Shown here one piece after another: positions 43,220 to 45,000 of a stretch of 45,000 nucleotides of DNA. The notes under the pieces are model-generated. The model worked only from the letters and a program-made list of their open reading frames with translations. It had not been told where the DNA came from and did no database searches. The stretch is from a bacterium (GTDB taxonomy: Bacteria; Auribacterota; UBA3054). The stretch's first letter is position 1. Each line of letters opens with the position of its first letter. The position numbers and the translations under genes are program-made. The stretch is from positions 1 to 45,000 of the forward strand of contig JAGCGH010000030.1 of the NCBI GenBank assembly GCA_017649705.1. Reading direction: 5' to 3'.

Positions 43220-44401
43220 ATGCGTCAACAATTAACACCCATAAACAACGCCTTCCGACCCAACGTCGGCCTGGTCGTCATGAACGAAAAAGGGCTTTAC
43301 TGGACCGGGGAAAGGCAGAATTTCAAAGGCTCCTGGCAGTGGCCCCAGGGCGGCATCGACAGCGGCGAGACTCCCAGGGAAGCCGCCTGGCGGGAACTAA
43401 GGGAAGAGACCGGGCTCACGGAAAACGAGGTCGAACTGGTCTCGGAGTGCCCTTTCTGGCTGACCTACGAAGTCCCAAGGAACAAGCCCACTTTCTTCGG
43501 CTACCGCGGCCAGGCTCAGAAATGGTTCCTTTTCCTATATAAAGGGAAAGACGAGGACGCGGAAAAGATCGCTTTCGCCAGCGAAGATTTCCAAAAGGAA
43601 TTCAGCGCCTTCGCCTGGCGCAGCTGGGAGGATTTCTTCCCCCTTGTGGTGGGCTTCAAGCAGCCACTTTACCTCGAAGTCAAAAAATGGATCGAATCCC
43701 TGGACGAGACCGGCGTGGAGGAAGAAACGACCTTCGACAGCTTCATCTGGAAAGGCCGCAAGGAAGACATCGAGATGGTCCGCACCTCTATTCAGTACGC
43801 CAACTGGATCAAAAGGATGGACCAGCGCTTCAAAATAGAGGAAATAAGAGTCCAGGCCGTGGACAGAAGACACTCCGGCGGCCTGCTCTTCGCCAAGCTC
43901 TTCGTCAAAGCCTACGACCAGGAGGGCCGTCAGGTCCCGGGCGCCGTGCTTCTCCGGGGCGACGCCTCCGCCGTCCTAATAGTGATCCGCTGCGAGGGCG
44001 AAAAATACACCGTCATCGTCCGCCAGCCCAGGTTCGCCGCCGGCCTCTATGAAACGAAAGAGATCCCCGCGGGCATGCTGGACGACTCTACCGACAAACT
44101 GACCACCGCCATAAGGGAAGTCATGGAAGAGACCGGCCTCGAGATCACGAAAGAAAACGTGACCGACCTGGGCGGCTTCTTCCCCACCTACGGCATCAGC
44201 GACGAGATAATCTTCCTTTTCGCCGCGGAAATAAACCTGACAAAAGAAGAGCTCGACTCCCTCAAGGGAAGGATCTGCGGCTGCCCCGACGAAAACGAAA
44301 AGATCAGAGTAGAGATCATCCCCCTCCGCTCGCTCTCGGAAGTCACCGACGACCCCAAGAGCCTCATGGCCTACTGGCGCTACCTCTCGAAAAACAGCTA
44401 A
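43220..44401 (+). CDS. Tandem Nudix hydrolase: RppH-like plus ADP-sugar-diphosphatase-like domain
   Basis: The 393-residue protein has two Nudix domains. The first (about 10-160) matches RNA pyrophosphohydrolase RppH: FRPNVGLVV, WQWPQGGIDSGET and a canonical box GX5EX7REUXEEXGU at 44-66, then KWFLFLYKG and FPLVVGFKQPLYLEV. The second (about 205-393) has EIPAGMLDDS and REVMEETGL (box 285-307). In it the usual first Glu of the box is Thr, and the PAGMLDD form recalls plant-type ADP-sugar diphosphatases. RppH removes the 5' pyrophosphate from mRNA to trigger decay. Standard RppH is about 160-180 residues, so this is a fusion. The ATG at 43220 is the only start that keeps the first domain whole. 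Confidence 0.88.
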   Translation: MRQQLTPINNAFRPNVGLVVMNEKGLYWTGERQNFKGSWQWPQGGIDSGETPREAAWRELREETGLTENEVELVSECPFWLTYEVPRNKPTFFGYRGQAQKWFLFLYKGKDEDAEKIAFASEDFQKEFSAFAWRSWEDFFPLVVGFKQPLYLEVKKWIESLDETGVEEETTFDSFIWKGRKEDIEMVRTSIQYANWIKRMDQRFKIEEIRVQAVDRRHSGGLLFAKLFVKAYDQEGRQVPGAVLLRGDASAVLIVIRCEGEKYTVIVRQPRFAAGLYETKEIPAGMLDDSTDKLTTAIREVMEETGLEITKENVTDLGGFFPTYGISDEIIFLFAAEINLTKEELDSLKGRICGCPDENEKIRVEIIPLRSLSEVTDDPKSLMAYWRYLSKNS

Positions 44402-44422
44402 GTAGATTCAATTCTGTTTTTC

Positions 44423-44431
44423 TGCTAGAAT
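44423..44431 (+). promoter_or_regulatory. Extended -10 promoter for the GLUG-motif gene
   Basis: TGCTAGAAT matches the extended -10 pattern and lies about 30 bases before the ATG at 44461. No clear -35 is present. Confidence 0.4.
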
Positions 44432-44460
44432 AGGAGCAGGTTACATATTAAACTCCACTT

Positions 44461-45000
44461 ATGTCTGGCATGAAAAAATTATTCGCTGTTTTGGCGCTCC
44501 TGTTTCTTGCGCTTTCCGCATTCGCGGAAAACAAAGCCCTTAAACCCGCGGGCAGCGGCAGCAAAGAAGATCCCTTCCAGATCAGCAGGATCGAGCATCT
44601 TGTCTGGATGGGAGACAACATGCGGGATGTCGCTGAAAAGAACTTTAAAATGACCGCGGACATCGACGCCTCCGAAACCAAGACCTGGCACAACAGCAGA
44701 GGCTTTCTGCCGATAGGATTCATAAAAGAACAGAAGCCCTCCTATTCTTCCGTGTCTTTCTGCGGAACTTTCGACGGCGGCGGGCACGTCATCTCGAATC
44801 TCTTCATAGACAGGAAAGACCAGTGCGCCGCGCTTTTCTCCAGCATAGGCGTTCCTTTGAGCAAATATGATTTCACCGCCAACGTTCTCGAGAACCTGTC
44901 CCGGCGTTCCAAAAACTGTGCGACTATAAAAGATCTGGCGCTGGTTAACTGCAGTTTCACGGGCTGGAATCTTGCGGCCGGTCTCGCAGGCAAGATCGAG
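44461..45000 (+). CDS. Secreted GLUG-motif surface protein, N-terminal 180 residues (cut by window edge)
   Basis: The frame from ATG 44461 is open to the window end. It starts with a signal peptide (MSGMKKLFAVLALLFLALSA), with a possible inner start at residue 4. The mature part has GSGSKEDPFQISRIEHLVWM, then KMTADIDASETKTWHNSRGF, GFLPIG, FCGTFDGGGHVISNLFI, ALFSSIG and IKDLALVNCSFTGWNLAAGL. This is the usual lead-in to GLUG-repeat adhesin-like proteins, in which beta-helix repeats continue for hundreds of residues. It is probably surface-exposed or secreted. No ribosome-binding site is clear at either start. Confidence 0.75.
   Translation, partial: MSGMKKLFAVLALLFLALSAFAENKALKPAGSGSKEDPFQISRIEHLVWMGDNMRDVAEKNFKMTADIDASETKTWHNSRGFLPIGFIKEQKPSYSSVSFCGTFDGGGHVISNLFIDRKDQCAALFSSIGVPLSKYDFTANVLENLSRRSKNCATIKDLALVNCSFTGWNLAAGLAGKIE

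Overview
The window is a gene-dense, GC-rich stretch of a Gram-negative bacterial chromosome. Genes for Kdo synthesis, LPS export, BamD and TolB show a didermic LPS-bearing cell. MreB and an L,D-transpeptidase show a peptidoglycan wall. Type III glutamine synthetase, a GH110-like beta-helix protein, a GLUG-repeat surface protein and many secreted proteins of unknown function suggest the Planctomycetota-Verrucomicrobiota-Lentisphaerota (PVC) group, possibly a Lentisphaerota/Victivallales-like gut or sediment organism. That placement is inference from gene content; there is no rRNA here.

Layout. Positions 1-2572 (minus) hold a truncated secreted reprolysin-like metallopeptidase and a GH110-like protein. 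Positions 2631-12511 (minus) form a long envelope block read right to left: a membrane-anchored TPR protein, a BamD-like protein with a huge disordered tail, an LptE-like lipoprotein, rpmB, kdsB, kdsA, kdsD, kdsC, lptC, two lptA-like genes and lptB, closed by a strong terminator. A tRNA-Arg(CCU) inside a long inverted repeat precedes this block. A 364-bp regulatory gap follows (12659-13022).

The plus-strand run 13023-24983 is rpsO, pnp, dut, two tandem degenerate peptidase-MA-like secreted proteins, an LysM L,D-transpeptidase, accA, a shortened uvrA and mreB. It ends at a bidirectional terminator shared with convergent sfsA. Next come tolB, a PfkB sugar kinase, a DJ-1/PfpI protein and glnN (terminator), then hom and an AT-richer methyltransferase that looks acquired. 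Positions 32994-43124 (minus) form an eight-gene operon: a Gld-type ABC ATPase, permease, GldG-like auxiliary protein and DUF4340-type protein, followed by a 984-residue exported protein, a small membrane protein, a secreted membrane protein and a lipoprotein. At the right edge are a double-Nudix protein (RppH-like plus ADP-sugar-diphosphatase-like) and the start of a GLUG-motif surface protein.

How they work together. The left half makes Kdo and exports LPS (KdsD, KdsA, KdsC, KdsB; LptB, LptC, LptA, LptE-like) alongside outer-membrane protein assembly (BamD-like). The centre couples translation and RNA decay (S15, PNPase) with wall and lipid synthesis. The most novel-looking parts are the rpsO leader, which can form a pseudoknot next to the Shine-Dalgarno sequence; the tRNA nested in an inverted repeat; two apparently leaderless genes with identical promoter-start spacing; the BamD-like fusion; and the Gld-type operon with its uncharacterised exported partners. 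No mobile element, CRISPR array or phage gene was seen.
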